A DNA stretch of 64,000 nt from Lolium rigidum. Its lineage: Eukaryota; Streptophyta; Magnoliopsida; Poales; Poaceae. Positions 33,445-45,695 of this stretch are shown here, piece after piece. The stretch lies in the NCBI RefSeq assembly GCF_022539505.1, contig NC_061508.1, positions 35,086,256 through 35,150,255 of the forward strand, given 5' to 3'. Numbering within the stretch: the stretch's first letter is position 1; the number at the start of each line of letters is the position of its first letter. A program made the translations under genes and the position numbers. The notes beneath the pieces were generated by a model, which made no database searches, had not been told where the DNA came from, and worked only from the letters and a program-made list of their open reading frames with translations.

Positions 33445-35440
33445 TTTTGGCCAGATGGCGATTTAAACGAAGTCAGAAAATCCCGCGGAGCCGTATGGCG
33501 TTATTTTATGTGTCCAAGTAACCACTCCAAAAGACGGAATTGGGATACGACACTTATTTTGGAACACCCTTCACAAACAGGGCTATCAAGTCCGGAGTTC
33601 TATGACTTTTAGTGGAAATGAGTAGGAAACGGTCCGTGACACCGCATAGTTTGTCGGAACGAGGCCATATTTGGCACGTGCGTGGTCCCTGGGATGGGAA
33701 GCAATGCCCCGGAAGCGGATTTCCAATCCGACCCATGGCCGATGGTTTTTTCATTTTCAGGGTGCCAAACGGGTTTTTTTGTGAAGCAACTACATGTGGC
33801 GTATTTTTGTATTGCACGAGACCTCCGCGTAGTAGTAGCACACCGCCTCCGCACCACATATCACATGCCATATGTGCGTGCTAGCTATCTGGAAATCCCA
33901 GCGGCTTCCTGCTGTGTCCCGTTGAATCCGCTGGAAAGTGACCGGATTTGAACTAGGGGTACACTTTCTGTCGCTCAATAAATTCCGGGAAAAAATTTTT
34001 TAGGTCTACAACTCATCACTTTATGTGCTAAATTTTTTCCGTTTAGCGCGATGGTGAACGGGTGCACCAGCGCGCCGGTACGGCCATACCGCATCTCTGT
34101 GGGGGTCCGTTTTGGCCGGATGGCAATTTAAACTAAGTTAGAAAATCCCTTGGAGCCGCATGGCGTCATTTTATGTGTCCTAGTAACCACTCCAAAAATT
34201 GGAATTAGGATACAATAATTATTTTGGAAAACCCTTGACAAACAGAGGCTATCACGTCCGGAGTTCTATGGCTTTTAGGGCAAATGAGTAGGAAACGACT
34301 CGTGACACCGCATAGTTTGTCGGACCGAGGCCATATTTGGCACATTTGTGGTACCTGGGATGGGAAGCAAGGCCCCGGGAGCGGATTTCCAATCCGACCC
34401 ATGGGCGATGGTTTTTCATTTTCGGGGTGCCAAAACGGTTTTTTTTATGAAGTAACTACATGGGGCGTATTTTTGTATTGCGCGAGACCTCCGCGTACTA
34501 GTAGGACACCGCCTCCGCACCACATATCACATGCCATATGTGCGTGCTAGCTATCTGGGAATCACTGCGGCTTCCTGCTGTGTCCCGCCGAATCCGCTGG
34601 AAAGTGACCGGATTTGAACTAGGGGTACACTTTCCGTCGCTCAATAAATTTCGGGAAAAATGTTTTTAGGTCTACAACACATCACTTTATGTGCTAATTT
34701 TTTTTTGTTTAGCGCGATGGTGAACGGGTGCAGCAGCGCGCCCGGTACGGCCATACCGCATCTCTGTGGGGGTCCGTTTTGGCCGGATGGCAATTTAAAC
34801 TAAGTTAGAAAATCCCTTGGAGCCGCATGGCGTCATTTTATATGTCCTAGTAACCACTCCAAAAATTGGAATTAGGATACAACAATTATTTTGGAAAACC
34901 CTTGACAAACAGAGCTATCACGTCCGGAGTTCTATGGCTTTTAGGGCAAATGAGTAGGAAACGGCCTGTGACACCGCATAGTTTGTCGGAACGAGGCCAT
35001 ATTTGCCACGTGCATGGTCCCTGGGAAGGAAGGCATGGCCCCTGGAGCGGATTTCCAATCCGACCCATGGGCGATGGTTTTTCATTTTCGGGGTGCCAAA
35101 ACGAGTTTTTTTTGTGAAGCGGCAACACGAGGCGTATTTTAGTATTGCGCGAGACATCCGCGTAGTGGTAGGACACCGCCTCCGCACCACATATCACATG
35201 CCATATGTGCATGCTAGCTATCTGGAAATCACTATTGCTTCCTGCGGTGTCTCGCCGAATCCGCTGGAAACTGACCGGATTTGAACTAGGGGTACACTTT
35301 CCGTCTCTCAATAAATTCCGCGAAAAATGTTTTTAGGTCTATAACACATCACTTTATGTGCTAATTTTTTCCGTTTAGCATGTTGGCGAACGGTGCACCA
35401 GCGCGTCCGGTACGGCCATTTCGCATCTCCCGAGGGGCCA
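33445..35440. repeat. Three tandem 665-bp units in CACTA interior
   Basis: The word TTTTGGCC starts units at 33445, 34110 and 34777 and recurs at 35441, giving spacings of 665, 667 and 664. Copies are closely similar, with scattered substitutions and short indels; units 2 and 3 are closer to each other than to unit 1. Open frames repeat with each unit but none matches a known domain. Confidence 0.88.
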
Positions 35441-35799
35441 TTTTGGCCAGATGGGACGTCATATTTGGATTACTCTAATTTTTAGGTTCAAATGATGATA
35501 TGGATGTTATATTTAGATTCCTCTCATTTTTCTGATCGATTTAGACATATTATTTGTGGAATTTCGATTTTTCGATTTAAAGATATCAATTATTCCATAT
35601 TAAATAGAAAAAAACAAAAAATAAAATCATTTTATTGTTATTTGAATTCAATATTATTATTTACTATTACTTATATATTCATTGTTGTTTACTTATGTAA
35701 TTGTTTGGAATTCAAAAATAAAGAGTTGTGACATCACGATCCAAGGGTTAATAGGGTTGATAGGCTATTATTATCAGTAAGGTGTCAATTCTTTAAGGG

Positions 35800-35880
35800 A
35801 AGCTCATCCAAATGGAACCAAGAAGTTAAGCGTGCTGAGGTTGGAGTAGTGTGAGGATGGGTGACCGGCCGGGAAGTTTA
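35800..35880 (+). ncRNA. 5S rRNA-like segment in CACTA element
   Basis: About 80 bases resemble the middle and end of plant 5S rRNA. They include GAAGTTAAGCGTGCT (box A region of the 5S internal promoter) and, at the expected distance, AGGATGGGTGACC followed by GGGAAGTTT (box C region and beyond). The 5' third of 5S is missing and the part between the boxes has drifted. It could be a relic of a 5S-derived SINE or of a 5S gene copy. Function is unknown. Confidence 0.65.
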
Positions 35881-36299
35881 ACCATGATTGTAATTTGACC
35901 TAGGATTAAGTGTACTTAGAGTTAAAAGTGTATGGGTGAAAGATTAAAAAGAAAAAAAATAGTGAAAAAAATTAAAATTTGAAAAAATTTAAAACTCTAC
36001 GCCGACGGCAAAGCCCTCGGCATATAAAAAAAATTATTTTTTTTCGAATTTTTTTTATTTATTTTTTTGGAAAAAAAAATTCAAATTTTTCAAATTTGTA
36101 TGCCGACGGTTTTGCCGTCGGCGTAGCTTGCTACGCCGAGGGCCGGGCTACGCCGACGGCAATGTTGTCTATGCCGAGGGACCTAAACGCCGACGCCATA
36201 CGCCGAGGGCTGCCGTCGGCGTAGCCTACGCCGAGGGCCAGACGTGGCTACGCCGAGGGCAGCTGGCCGTCGGCGTATGCGTCCATTCCTGTAGTGCAC

Positions 36300-37690
36300 T
36301 CTTTGTAATGATTTGTGTTGATTAATAAAGTGTTGTTTTCGCTATAAAAAAAAACACTACAGGCAGTTGGACCTGGTCCGATATTTACGAAAGGAACAGA
36401 AACTCCGCCAATCAGCTCACTCGAGCTCATCTCGTAGGATTTCCAATGCTGCCAGCGAACTCCACATCACAATTTTTGTACTAAAGTAGCAAAACAGCGA
36501 AACAATTGTAGCAAAAAAAAATACTATTGTAGCATTGCATTATTTGTGCTATTATGATATAAAAAAATCGACCTTGTCGGAGACATCACCGGAGACCTCG
36601 TAGGAAAATAGTGATACTAAAGTAGCAAAACCATAGAGAAATTGAAGCAAAAATTATACTGTTGTAGCATCATTGTCGTACTTCGTACTTTGCAGCAACG
36701 AAGCCCGCCGCTGGTAGCATCGCCGACGTACAATTGCATCAATGTCACCCACCGTTGGTAGCACCACCTTCCTTCCCTAGTAGAACCACCGCCCTTCGTT
36801 AGGAGCACAGTCAATCACCGAATGTAGCAATATTTCCCAATGCTCGTAGCACCCGCGGCCTTCCTTGGCAGCATTGGAAACCACAACACGTAGCACCGGC
36901 GCACTGCAATTGTCATCCTTGCAAAACTGATGACCGCTGCACGAAGCAATGACGACCAGTTCTCGTGGCACTGACGACGAACACATGTAGCAGCGCCGAC
37001 TTCTTCTTCTAGCTCCGAAGAATACCTTTCGTAGAACAAACGATGAACTTTTGGCAGCACCTCCGACTGTAAGGGTATTTTGCCCCTATGATTGTTTTTG
37101 GTAATAGACAACAATTTCTATGAACTAATGTTTTCATTGAGTTCTATTTTAAGGAATTTCCACAGGTTTTCCTTGAAGGCCATATGTTGGATTAATTTTT
37201 TGACGCTAAAGGTTGTACTATATGCAGAAAGATTAGGTGTTGCTGCTCTAAAATCTGTAGCTGATATGTTAAAAAATAGCACAGAGGATTCAATCAAGAC
37301 GATAGCCAAATACTAGCGTGTTATTGATGAAGCTAACAGGACCCCTCCATAATTATGTGCAAAAAATAATTATTTTGGCACACGAATTGCCTTGTAATAT
37401 TGCTTATTCGTTTATTTGTAAAACTATTTAATTTAGTTTATTATCTAAAATGATGTTTAAATGAATTGGACACGATGCTACAACGTGAAACACTAAGTGG
37501 CTATTAAATGTATGTAATTGCGATTTTCCCGTGCTAGATTATTAAACATGGTATTTGTGGGACATCAACTTTTAACTGTATTGGGCTTTCCCAATTTGTG
37601 TAGCAGGCCGCAGCTTAGCCGAACCATGAACTTGCTGAACAAACTTGTAATTCTAACTGGGACGGCCCAGACAGTCAATTGACCGATCTT
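36300..37690. other. Repetitive sequence rich in GTAGCA words
   Basis: No gene. From 36480 to 36980 the words GTAGCA and AGTAGCAAAAC recur irregularly in a GC-rich and then AT-rich setting, a pattern common inside grass DNA transposons. 37080-37560 is AT-rich, with nothing recognised. Confidence 0.4.
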
Positions 37691-38446
37691 ACATTTGTGG
37701 GCCGACCCACTTACTAAATGGGCCAACCCAGTCAATAAGTTGACTGGTAAATAAATGGGCCATCCAAGTTTACCAGTTGGCCCGTCAAACAAAGAAAGTT
37801 GACCCAGCCCGCGATCTAAATGGGCCGGCTAATTATATTGGTGACTGTCAAACCAAGACATTTGGCCTGACTCGTGTACATAATGAGCCGGCCTATCTAG
37901 ATGATTGACCGGTCAAACCAACTATGCTGGGTCGGCCCACGAACTAAATGGGCTGGCCCGTTTAGTGTTTGACTAGTCAAACTGAGAAATTAAGCCCGGC
38001 CCATGTACTGAATGGACTGGCCCAGTTATTTAACTAACCGGGGAAACCAAAACAACTAGCTCGGCCCGCAACATAAATGGGCCAGTCTAGTCTTCCTTAT
38101 TGGGCCGGCCTGTTTAAGACGCAAGAGGCCTTGTCTGCGCATGTCATCTACCACGGACACATACCTCAGTTAACGGCGTTACCGGATAGTTAATGGCGTC
38201 TGCGAAGTGTCAGTTAGCATGACGTCGGCAGTCAATGGCCTCCCGAAAATCTTTTGCAACGGTCCGATTTTTCGTGACCAGAGGGCGCCCAACCGCAACG
38301 AACCGTAAAATCCGTGGTGCATCCTTAGGTGATGCGATATGCACCACAGATCCCAAATCGTTGGCTTACTCATTAGCGACGAAAAACACCCCTTAGCCGA
38401 CAAAAATTTGATGCTGTAGATAAGTCTACAAAGATTTCTTGTAGTG
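37690..38446. mobile_element. CACTA right-end fragment with 65-bp repeats
   Basis: The word TAAATGGGCC and variants recurs at about 37716, 37753, 37818, 37881, 37946, 38010 and 38075, a period near 65, with linked TTGACTGGTCAAACC blocks. The fragment ends AAGATTTCTTGTAGTG at 38446, a CACTA terminus of the CAAGAAA type. A convincing left end was not found. It abuts the copia LTR remnant and may have inserted into it. Confidence 0.6.
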
Positions 38447-38641
38447 TCTTTGGGAGCAAATGCAAAAGCTTGGTATTACGAGATCTGATCTCGTTAAGGT
38501 TTTGGATCTACGAGGGTTAGTTCTCATCTATCTCTTTGCTCCGATCTCATAGATTAGATCTTGGCTTTTCCATAGATTGGATCTTGGATTTATTCATCTT
38601 TGCGATAGAAATTTTTTGTTTTCCATGCATCGAACCCATCA
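38447..38641 (+). repeat. Copia 5' LTR, right end
   Basis: Ends TTTTCCATGCATCGAACCCA then TCA, directly before the primer site. Only about 195 bases remain; the left is cut by the CACTA end at 38446. Confidence 0.7.
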
Positions 38642-38642
38642 G

Positions 38643-38654
38643 TGGTATCAGAGC
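38643..38654 (+). promoter_or_regulatory. Primer-binding site, initiator tRNA-Met
   Basis: TGGTATCAGAGC is the canonical plant copia primer site complementary to the 3' end of initiator tRNA-Met. It lies one base after the LTR end. Confidence 0.92.
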
Positions 38655-39701
38655 CGTGCCTATGCATGGATCTGTTGCACGAGTAGAAAACAATGGATTT
38701 GTGGGTGTTGATGCTTTTGTTGTTTTTAGTTACTGTATTTTGCATCTTGCGGGATGGTGGATGAAGCGGCCCGGGCTAACTTTACATGACCGCGTCTCAT
38801 GAGACTTGCTCCATGCTTGACATGCAACTTGTATTGCATAAGTGGCTTTGCGGGTGTCTGTCTCTCTCACCATAGTTAAGATTAAATTTACTCTTTCTAT
38901 TTACAACATTAGTACGACCGTTGTGGTTCATGTTCGTAGGTAGATTGGATCTTACTCAAAAACCCTAAACCACGTAAAATATGCAAACCAAATTAGAGGC
39001 GTCTAACTTGTTTTTGCAGAGTTTGGTGATGTGATATGACCATGATGTGATGATGATTATATTTGATGTATGAGATGTTCATTATTGTATTATGGCAACC
39101 GGCAGGAGCCTAATGGTTGTCTTTAAATTTGTTAAGACATGCGTGTCTATTCATCATGTAATAGTTTTATTTCAAGTAGTTGTTATAGTGGCTATAAGTG
39201 ATGGACAACCATGAAGCGGCGCCATAGACCTTGGTGCAATGCTGGTGATGATGGAGATCATGCTCGTATACTTTGGAGATGGAGATCAAAAGCACAAGAA
39301 GAAAGGCCATATCATATCACATAGGGATTTCTATTTTCGTGCCCTCGGGTCCTTAGTTGTGCTCAGTTTTCCCCAGCTCCTTAGTTTTTCCTCAGTTTTA
39401 CCCAAACGTTTGTCTGAAACCATCACACGTGATGTAACGGCCGGTTGCCCGACGGTTGACCGTTATCTTCCGACTAGTGGGGCCATGTAGAGCTCGCAAA
39501 GACACGTCGGACCATGCATCTTTGTTTGACCGTAAGCATCGCTTGTATCCACGACCAAAACGCGAACGAGTGGGGCTTCGGTATATCAAATGACAAGTGG
39601 GGCCATGACGCTGATACAAGGGGCAATACACGGGTAGGATTAGATTTTTAAACGGAGCTCTACAGCGATGGCACGGAGGAGGTGGCATGCGGGGTGCCGA
39701 G

Positions 39702-41209
39702 TGATGACCCACAAGTATAGGGGGTGTATCGTAGTACTTTCGATAAATAAGAGTGTCGAACCCAACGAGGAGCAGAAGGTGTTGACAAGCAGTTTCGATG
39801 AAGGATTCACTGTAAATGCTCACAGACAAGTATTCAGGGGGTTTTGATATTGCAGATAAATAAAGTACGAGTAAGTAAAATGTGAGAGAAATAATTGCAG
39901 CGAGTGGCCCAATCCTTTTTAGCACAAAGGACAAGCCGGTTTGTTTACTTATAATGACCAAACGTTCCTGAGGACACACGGGGATTTTAGTCTAGTGCTT
40001 TCGCTACATACAGCTGATTAATCTTCATTGTTTTGATAAGTGTTGTGTGGGTGAACCTATGCTAATGCACCGCCCTTCCTAGGACTAATACATACTTGTG
40101 ATTATACCCCTTGCAAGCATCCGCAACTACAAGAAAGTAATTAAGATAAATCTAACCACGACCTTAAACTGCGAGATCCTGCGATCCCTCCTGCATCGAT
40201 ATACCAACGGGGCTTAGGTTTCGTCACTCCGGCAACCCCGCAATTAGCAACCGAATACAAGATGCACTCCCTAGGCCCATAAATGGTGAAGTGTCGTGTA
40301 GTCGACGTTCACACGACACCACTAGAAGAATGACACCACAACTTAAATATCATAACATTGAATATTACTCAACCATAATTCACTACTAGCATTTAGACTT
40401 CACCCATGTCCTCAAGAACTAAACGAACTACTCACGAGACATCATATGGAATACAATCAGAGGTGATATGATGATGAATAACAATCTGAACATAAACCTT
40501 GGTTCAATGGTTTCACTCAATAGCATCTACAACAAGTATAGAATAACACCGGGAGAGTTTCCCCTATCAAACAATCAAGATTTAACCCGAATTGCTACAG
40601 CGATGACGAGGTGCAGCGGTGGTGATGGCGGTGTAGATGGTGGAGATGATGATGATGATGATGGAGATGATGTCCCGCTCGATGACGATGGCGATGGCGT
40701 CGATTTCCCCCTCCGGGAGGAATTTCCCGGCGGATTCCTGCCCGCCGGAGAGCTCTTTTCTCTGCGGTGTTCTCCGCCCCGCGAGGTGGCTGTAACCCTT
40801 CGTGAGGATCCTCTCGTGGCTTAGGTTTTCGGGACGAAGGAGTACGCGAAGAAAAGGAGGCGAAAGGGCTGTGGGGCCCCTGGAGCATAGGGTGGCGCGG
40901 CCGAGGCCATGGGCCGCGCCGCCCATGGTCCAGGCCCACGATGGCTCCTCTCTTCTTCCCCTTCCGGCTCCCTCCGTCATCCGGAAAAATAGGAATTTTC
41001 GTGAAATTCCCTTCCACGATTGATCTTCCGAAATATTGCGTTCGACGGTGCTTTTTCCAGCAGAATCTCGGCTCCGGTGCTTGGTCCTCCAATAATGATG
41101 AAACATGCAAAATAGATGAAATAACATAAGTATTGTGTCCCAATATGAAATATATCAATGAATAACAGCAAATTATGATACAAAATAGTGATGCAAATTG
41201 GACGTATCA
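39702..41209 (-). repeat. Solo LTR of a gypsy-type element
   Basis: 1508 bases from TGATGACCCACAAGTATAGG to GGACGTATCA, flanked by a perfect 5-bp duplication CCGAG (39697-39701 and 41210-41214). Read on the minus strand it begins TGATACGTCC, similar to the LTRs at 49897 and 60634, so it is probably in minus orientation. It includes a GATGAT-type microsatellite near 40650. It arose by recombination between the two LTRs of one insertion. Open frames inside (for example 40582-41127) are not genes. Confidence 0.88.
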
Positions 41210-41214
41210 CCGAG

Positions 41215-42365
41215 ATGAGATCGACGTCCACAAAGAACTGCATGAGGCGAGACCAGACGCATTAGATAGATATGAACTAGACGCGTTTAACCATGCAAAG
41301 AAGAGAAGAAATGGTCGACGACATCGACGACCACCTCAAAACTTTGACTGACCGTGTCGGACACGAACGCGAGCAATGTAGAGAAAACTAGTGTCTCTCC
41401 TTTCTGGCGTGTATAGGTGGGTGCTAGGAGAGTGTGGTGGCGAAGGGAAAGACCTCGCGGCGGTCTGTGGCGTCCGAGCATAGCGGGTCGGCGTGGCCGT
41501 GCCCACGGCGGCGTGCATGCATGTTCGGCATTGGCATCGGCATGTACGTTCGGCATTGGCCTCGGCGGTATCTCCGGTGTGTCGGTGATCGAATGAGGGG
41601 ACGGGATTGAGGGTGCATCCCGACATTGACCTAGCAGATGGCGGCGAGCATAGCCATTCGACCATGCCGATATCGGCATCGGCATCGTTTGGAGGCCGTG
41701 GTGCTCGAATCAAGTTGGGATTTGTTTCTTGTAGGCCAAAATGAATTTGAAACAAGTTTCATGTTGAAGGTTAGGTAACGAAAGTTTGTAACTATCCCAA
41801 AATTATACTAGCGCCATGGTGAGGTTCTTTTTGATAGAGCTATACGGTTGGGCAAACTTTTTTGACACTTTTTAGATAGGGTTCCTTGTTGTTACACGTA
41901 TGGCATCATGTATGGAAAATTTGGGGTCATTTGGAGATGTTCGAAAAAATCACTTTGCTTAAGCGCATGCCGTTTCGTCTCGCTGAAACCAGCTTTTCTA
42001 ACAAGGTGATTTTTTCTACCTTCTCTAAATAACCTCAAATTTCATACAACTGATCTTCTATACATAGATAGATAGATTGTTTCGTTTTTACATTTTTCGA
42101 ACATTTTATTTCCCTTTATAATACCCAATTGATTTTCGGGTCAAAACCTCGAAAAACAGCATCATGTATGGCATCATTTTCACCCTAAATTTCAAATTTT
42201 CCGAAACTTTCCCTTTTAGATATTCCTTGTTGTTATAGGTATGCCATCATGTATGCCAAACTTGGTTAGGTCTCATCGAAACCAGCTTTTGTAACAAATT
42301 AGGTTTTTTCTCGCCTTCTCTAAATGACCTCAAAAATCATACGTGATAGGTTTATCATTCTATAC
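41215..42365. other. Mutator-like element interior, no gene recognised
   Basis: AT-rich toward the right, with repeated sentences such as CATCATGTATGG and TCTAAATRACCTCAAA. This suggests old internal duplication (compare 41890-42060 with 42180-42350). No coding frame. Confidence 0.4.
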
Positions 42366-42870
42366 AAAGATAGATGGTTTATCATTTTTTGCGTGAAAAG
42401 TAATGGCTACAACAAATTGTTGATGGTTTATCATTTTTTTGCGTGAAAAGTAATGGCAACAACAAATCGGTGATGCATGGTTTATCATATTTTTTGCGTG
42501 AAAAGTAATGGCAACAACAAATTGTTGATGGTTTATCATTTTTTGCGTGAAAAGTAATGGCTACAACAAATTGTTGATGGTTTATCATTTTTTGCGTGAA
42601 AAGTAATGGCAACAACAAATCGGTGATGGTTTACTTCAGTATCACTTATTTTTTCATGCGTCAAAAGTAATGGCTACAACAAATTGTTGATGGTTTATCA
42701 TTTTTTTGCGTGAAAAGTAATGGCTACAACAAATTGTTGATGGTTTATCATTTTTTTGCGTGAAAAGTAATGGCAACAACAAATCGGTGATGGTTTATCA
42801 TTTTTTTTGCGTGAAAAGTAATGGTAACAACAAATCGGTGATGGTTTATCATTTTTTGCGTGAAAAATAA
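42366..42870 (+). repeat. 50-bp tandem array (about 10 copies)
   Basis: The unit includes TTGCGTGAAAAGTAATGGC, ACAACAAAT and GATGGTTTATCA. GCGTGAAAAG occurs at 42391, 42441, 42496, 42545, 42594, 42706, 42756, 42808 and (one mismatch) 42858; the copy near 42660 is degenerate. Most spacings are 49-55 bases. Confidence 0.88.
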
Positions 42871-43717
42871 CGCCAACAGAGAGACAGAGAGGGGTTATCC
42901 TGGCCGTTCCCTATATCATACGATCAACGGTCAGCGGGCACGATCCGCGTGACATGGGCTAGACCAATCAAGGCGATGATGCACGTCTGCGAGAATTTGT
43001 GAAGAGAGAGGGCAAAACTGAGTACTATCAAGAAACCAAGGGCACCTGAGTAGTAAATAGACTAAGGGATTCAAATATGAGATTTAAAAAATGGAAAATG
43101 CTTGTTTTGTACAATGAAACCCATCTTGGCCTACCTCAAACTATTTGCAATACCAATATACATCAGTGTGAGAATTGTGGCCTCATTTAGACAAAGTATG
43201 ATTTGGGGGAAGCTCGTTTTGGGAAGGGCTTATTGTGGAAAACCATGCACCTTCATAGCTACTAGGTGATTTGAGAAGTGGCAATTTGTGGTAAAACTTG
43301 ATTTATCTATGATTTGAGAAGTGGCAATTTGTGGTAAAGACTCCATGAGTAAGTGCCACTCTTTTTAGGATTTTTTTGCACATTAAATGACTCATTTAAC
43401 TAGTTAATCCCATTTGTTGACTCTCTCGTTGACCAGCCACTTGAGGGTAAAACTGAGTATATTGCACTAGCTAGTATTAGCACTCGAGGGGAAAATTGAG
43501 CACACAAAAAATGCTAGTATAAGACTCGAGGGTATACCTGAGTATATCTAAATTTCCAGGGTTAGACTCGAGGACACGTGCAATTGTTGACGCGTAGACG
43601 CGGGTCGCGGTGGAGAAGTCGAGACGTGCAATCGTGGACGCGTGTCGCGTTGCGAAGTCCAAGACGTGCGTACGTGCACCTGTGCACGCGTAGGACGCGG
43701 GTCGCATTAACCACCCC

Positions 43718-43727
43718 TCGCCTTTAT
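43718..43727 (+). promoter_or_regulatory. TATA-like box of the captured gene
   Basis: CCTTTATAGAC about 130 bases before the ATG at 43855, followed by a CT-rich leader (CTCTCTCTGTCACTCTCAC, then CCTCTCCCTC-type runs) typical of grass 5' leaders. Confidence 0.5.
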
Positions 43728-43854
43728 AGACGCCTCCTCGCACTCTCTCTGTCACTCTCACTCGCTCACGCATCGCCAACTCTCACGTCCCATCATCTTC
43801 TCCAAAGCAAAAAAACCCTCTCCCTCTCCCTCTTCCTCTTCCTCCGCCGGAGAG

Positions 43855-45021
43855 ATGGACAAGGAGAATGCCAATCCCATCGTCGAGGTTGGCTCAAAGC
43901 GCGACGCCTCCATCTTCGGCGCCGTCCCTCTACGGACGACGACGCCGCCGCCGCCGCCGTCGCCGGTGCATCGGAGGCTGCTGCCGCCGGTGGCGGTCGG
44001 ATCCCGGCGGGATGGGACCCCTACGACCCCGCGCCGTACGTCCCGCCCCCGAACCCCTACGACACCTCCCTGGAGGACCCATGGAACGAGGTAACTACGG
44101 TTTGCTTCCTTTTTGTTCCCCATTCCTTTTTGAACCCTATTTTTGCTGGTGTAGATGGATCTCGTAGATGGATGAGTATTGGGCTAATATTTGCGCCGAT
44201 TTTATTCCATTTTGTTTTGATCACTTCTTGATTTCGTTTAAGATTTGGGGTTCGGCTGTTCGGTTAATTTATGCAAGTAATATTGGATCTCAATCAGCTT
44301 AATTTATGCAAGTAATCATGGGATCTCAATCAGTTATTTTATGTACTAATCAAAAGATATCAACCGTTTAATTTTGCAAATAATCTCGAATGTGTTCAAG
44401 TTTAGATCTAGTTCAGATCTAGAATCGTTTCTTTGCCTATGATGAATGGTTGGGCACAAATTTTTACAGGAGGGTTCAGCGAACCATTGCCGTGTACAAA
44501 TCTGTTGTGCATGAGCTTTAGTTCGCTAACACCTTCCCCGTAGATATATAATCATGTCCACTCTAACCGAGGCTGACTCGTTTTTCTTAACTTTGTTATC
44601 ATGTACGTTAGTCATCGTTGCAACTCATTCACTAGTTTCTGTTTGATATGGATCGGATGTTCGGCAGCGACGTCGGCAGCCGACGAAGAGGAGGAGGACG
44701 TCAAGACTCGCCAGGTCCTGCGGAGGCGCTGCAGGTCGGCCAGCACATCTCCTACTTCGCCAAGGAGGTGTACAGGTGCCCCTTCCGCACCAGGAGACTC
44801 GGCGCCACGGACTTCAAGCTCGCGCTCGGTCACGCAACCTTCCCCAACGTCGGCACGACGGTGAACGTCCACTCCTTCCGCGCCAAGCACGGGGCGCTCG
44901 GCATGCACCTCCGCGAGCTTGCAGCCGGGTGGAGATCTCCGTCGGGCGCATGCCTCCGCTCAAGCCCAAGGCTCCCAAGGGGAGCAAGAGCAACAAGTGG
45001 AGGCAGAGCCGGATGGGGTAG
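43855..45021 (+). pseudogene. Captured host gene with zf-XS-like domain, frameshifted
   Basis: Exon 1 starts at the ATG in 43855 (MDKENANPIVEVGSKRDAS) and ends at a GT donor after 44090. The frame that continues to the donor (IPAGWDPYDPAPYVPPPNPY) differs from the ATG frame, so a frameshift lies between. Exon 2 begins after an AG near 44667 or 44679 and reads DEEEEDVKTRQVLRR in one frame, then YRCPFRTRRLGATDF ... LGHATF ... RAKHGALGMHLREL in another, then PPLKPKAPKGSKSNKWRQSR in a third, to a stop at 45019-45021. The spacing of CPF, HA and KHxALxxHL resembles the zf-XS zinc finger found in SGS3-type proteins; one Cys is Arg here. A broken copy, probably silent as a protein. Confidence 0.5.
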
Positions 45022-45695
45022 GCGGAGTCCCGGACGTGTGCTTTGCTGCCGCTCGCTCGCCTCCTAGTTTGTTGTTGGGATCCCTTTGTTGTTAGCTAGG
45101 GATCCCTTGTTGTTATGTTAGTATGATGGTGCTCGTGAAGAACTCCGTTACTATGTTGGCTGCTGTGTATGCAGCCTATTATCTATCCATATTATCTAGG
45201 GATTATCTATCCCTAGTCTACTATATTTTGTTGGCCGTACTTAGTTTTCTTGATTTACTATGACCGTGAATTTATCGTACATTATCCCGGAGATTTGCTT
45301 CTAGATTTAACTACATACATATGGACCAGAGGGAGTACTAGATTTGCTGCCATATTGGGCAAACAACGAGGGCCAAAAGGCACAAATAATTGAAGAAAGT
45401 CAGAAATGCAAGCTTCTCTAGATTTTATAATAATTTGGTGAAAAGGACAGAGAGAAAGAGGGGAAAAAGGTGCACTTAATAATGCCAATTTGGGGCCGAG
45501 AGAGACAGAACCCAGCTCCTGCTCACGTGCAACCAAACGCTTCTCATCCTATCCCACGCGGTCCCTTTCTACCAGCCCCACGCGACGCGGGCCCACACGA
45601 CGCGGCCCCACAAGACGTGGCCCCACACGTGACAGAACGGTCAACTAAACGGGAATCCTGCCGTCTGAGCTGCTTCTGCGGGTTTCAAACAAGGG
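45022..45695. other. Mutator-like element right interior
   Basis: 3' region of the captured gene to about 45260, then a Stowaway-like half (near 45296-45345, AGGGAGTACTAG) and GC-rich sequence before the inverted end. No further gene. Confidence 0.4.

Larger units (their letters stand above)
33032..36296. mobile_element. Complete non-autonomous CACTA element, 3265 bp
   Basis: The ends CACTACAGGAATGG and CCATTCCTGTAGTG are perfect inverted repeats, flanked by the 3-bp duplication CAC (33029-33031 and 36297-36299). Subterminal regions carry many copies of TACGCCGACGGC / TACGCCGAGGGC, the kind of site bound by CACTA transposition proteins. The interior holds three 665-bp tandem units and a 5S-rRNA-like stretch. 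No TNPD/TNPA-like coding frame is visible, so it needs a helper element. Confidence 0.92.

Noticed and set aside
36354..38446. Complete CACTA element starting at CACTACAGGCAG
   Set aside because: The left word shares only CACTACA with the right end at 38446, and the flanking triplets (AAA and TCT) do not match.
40582..41158. Two long minus-strand open frames (181 and 187 codons)
   Set aside because: They lie inside a solo LTR and overlap each other; the translation is low-complexity with no domain.
42366..42870. CRISPR-like array of repeats and spacers
   Set aside because: The units are contiguous 50-bp tandem repeats without unique spacers, in a plant transposon.
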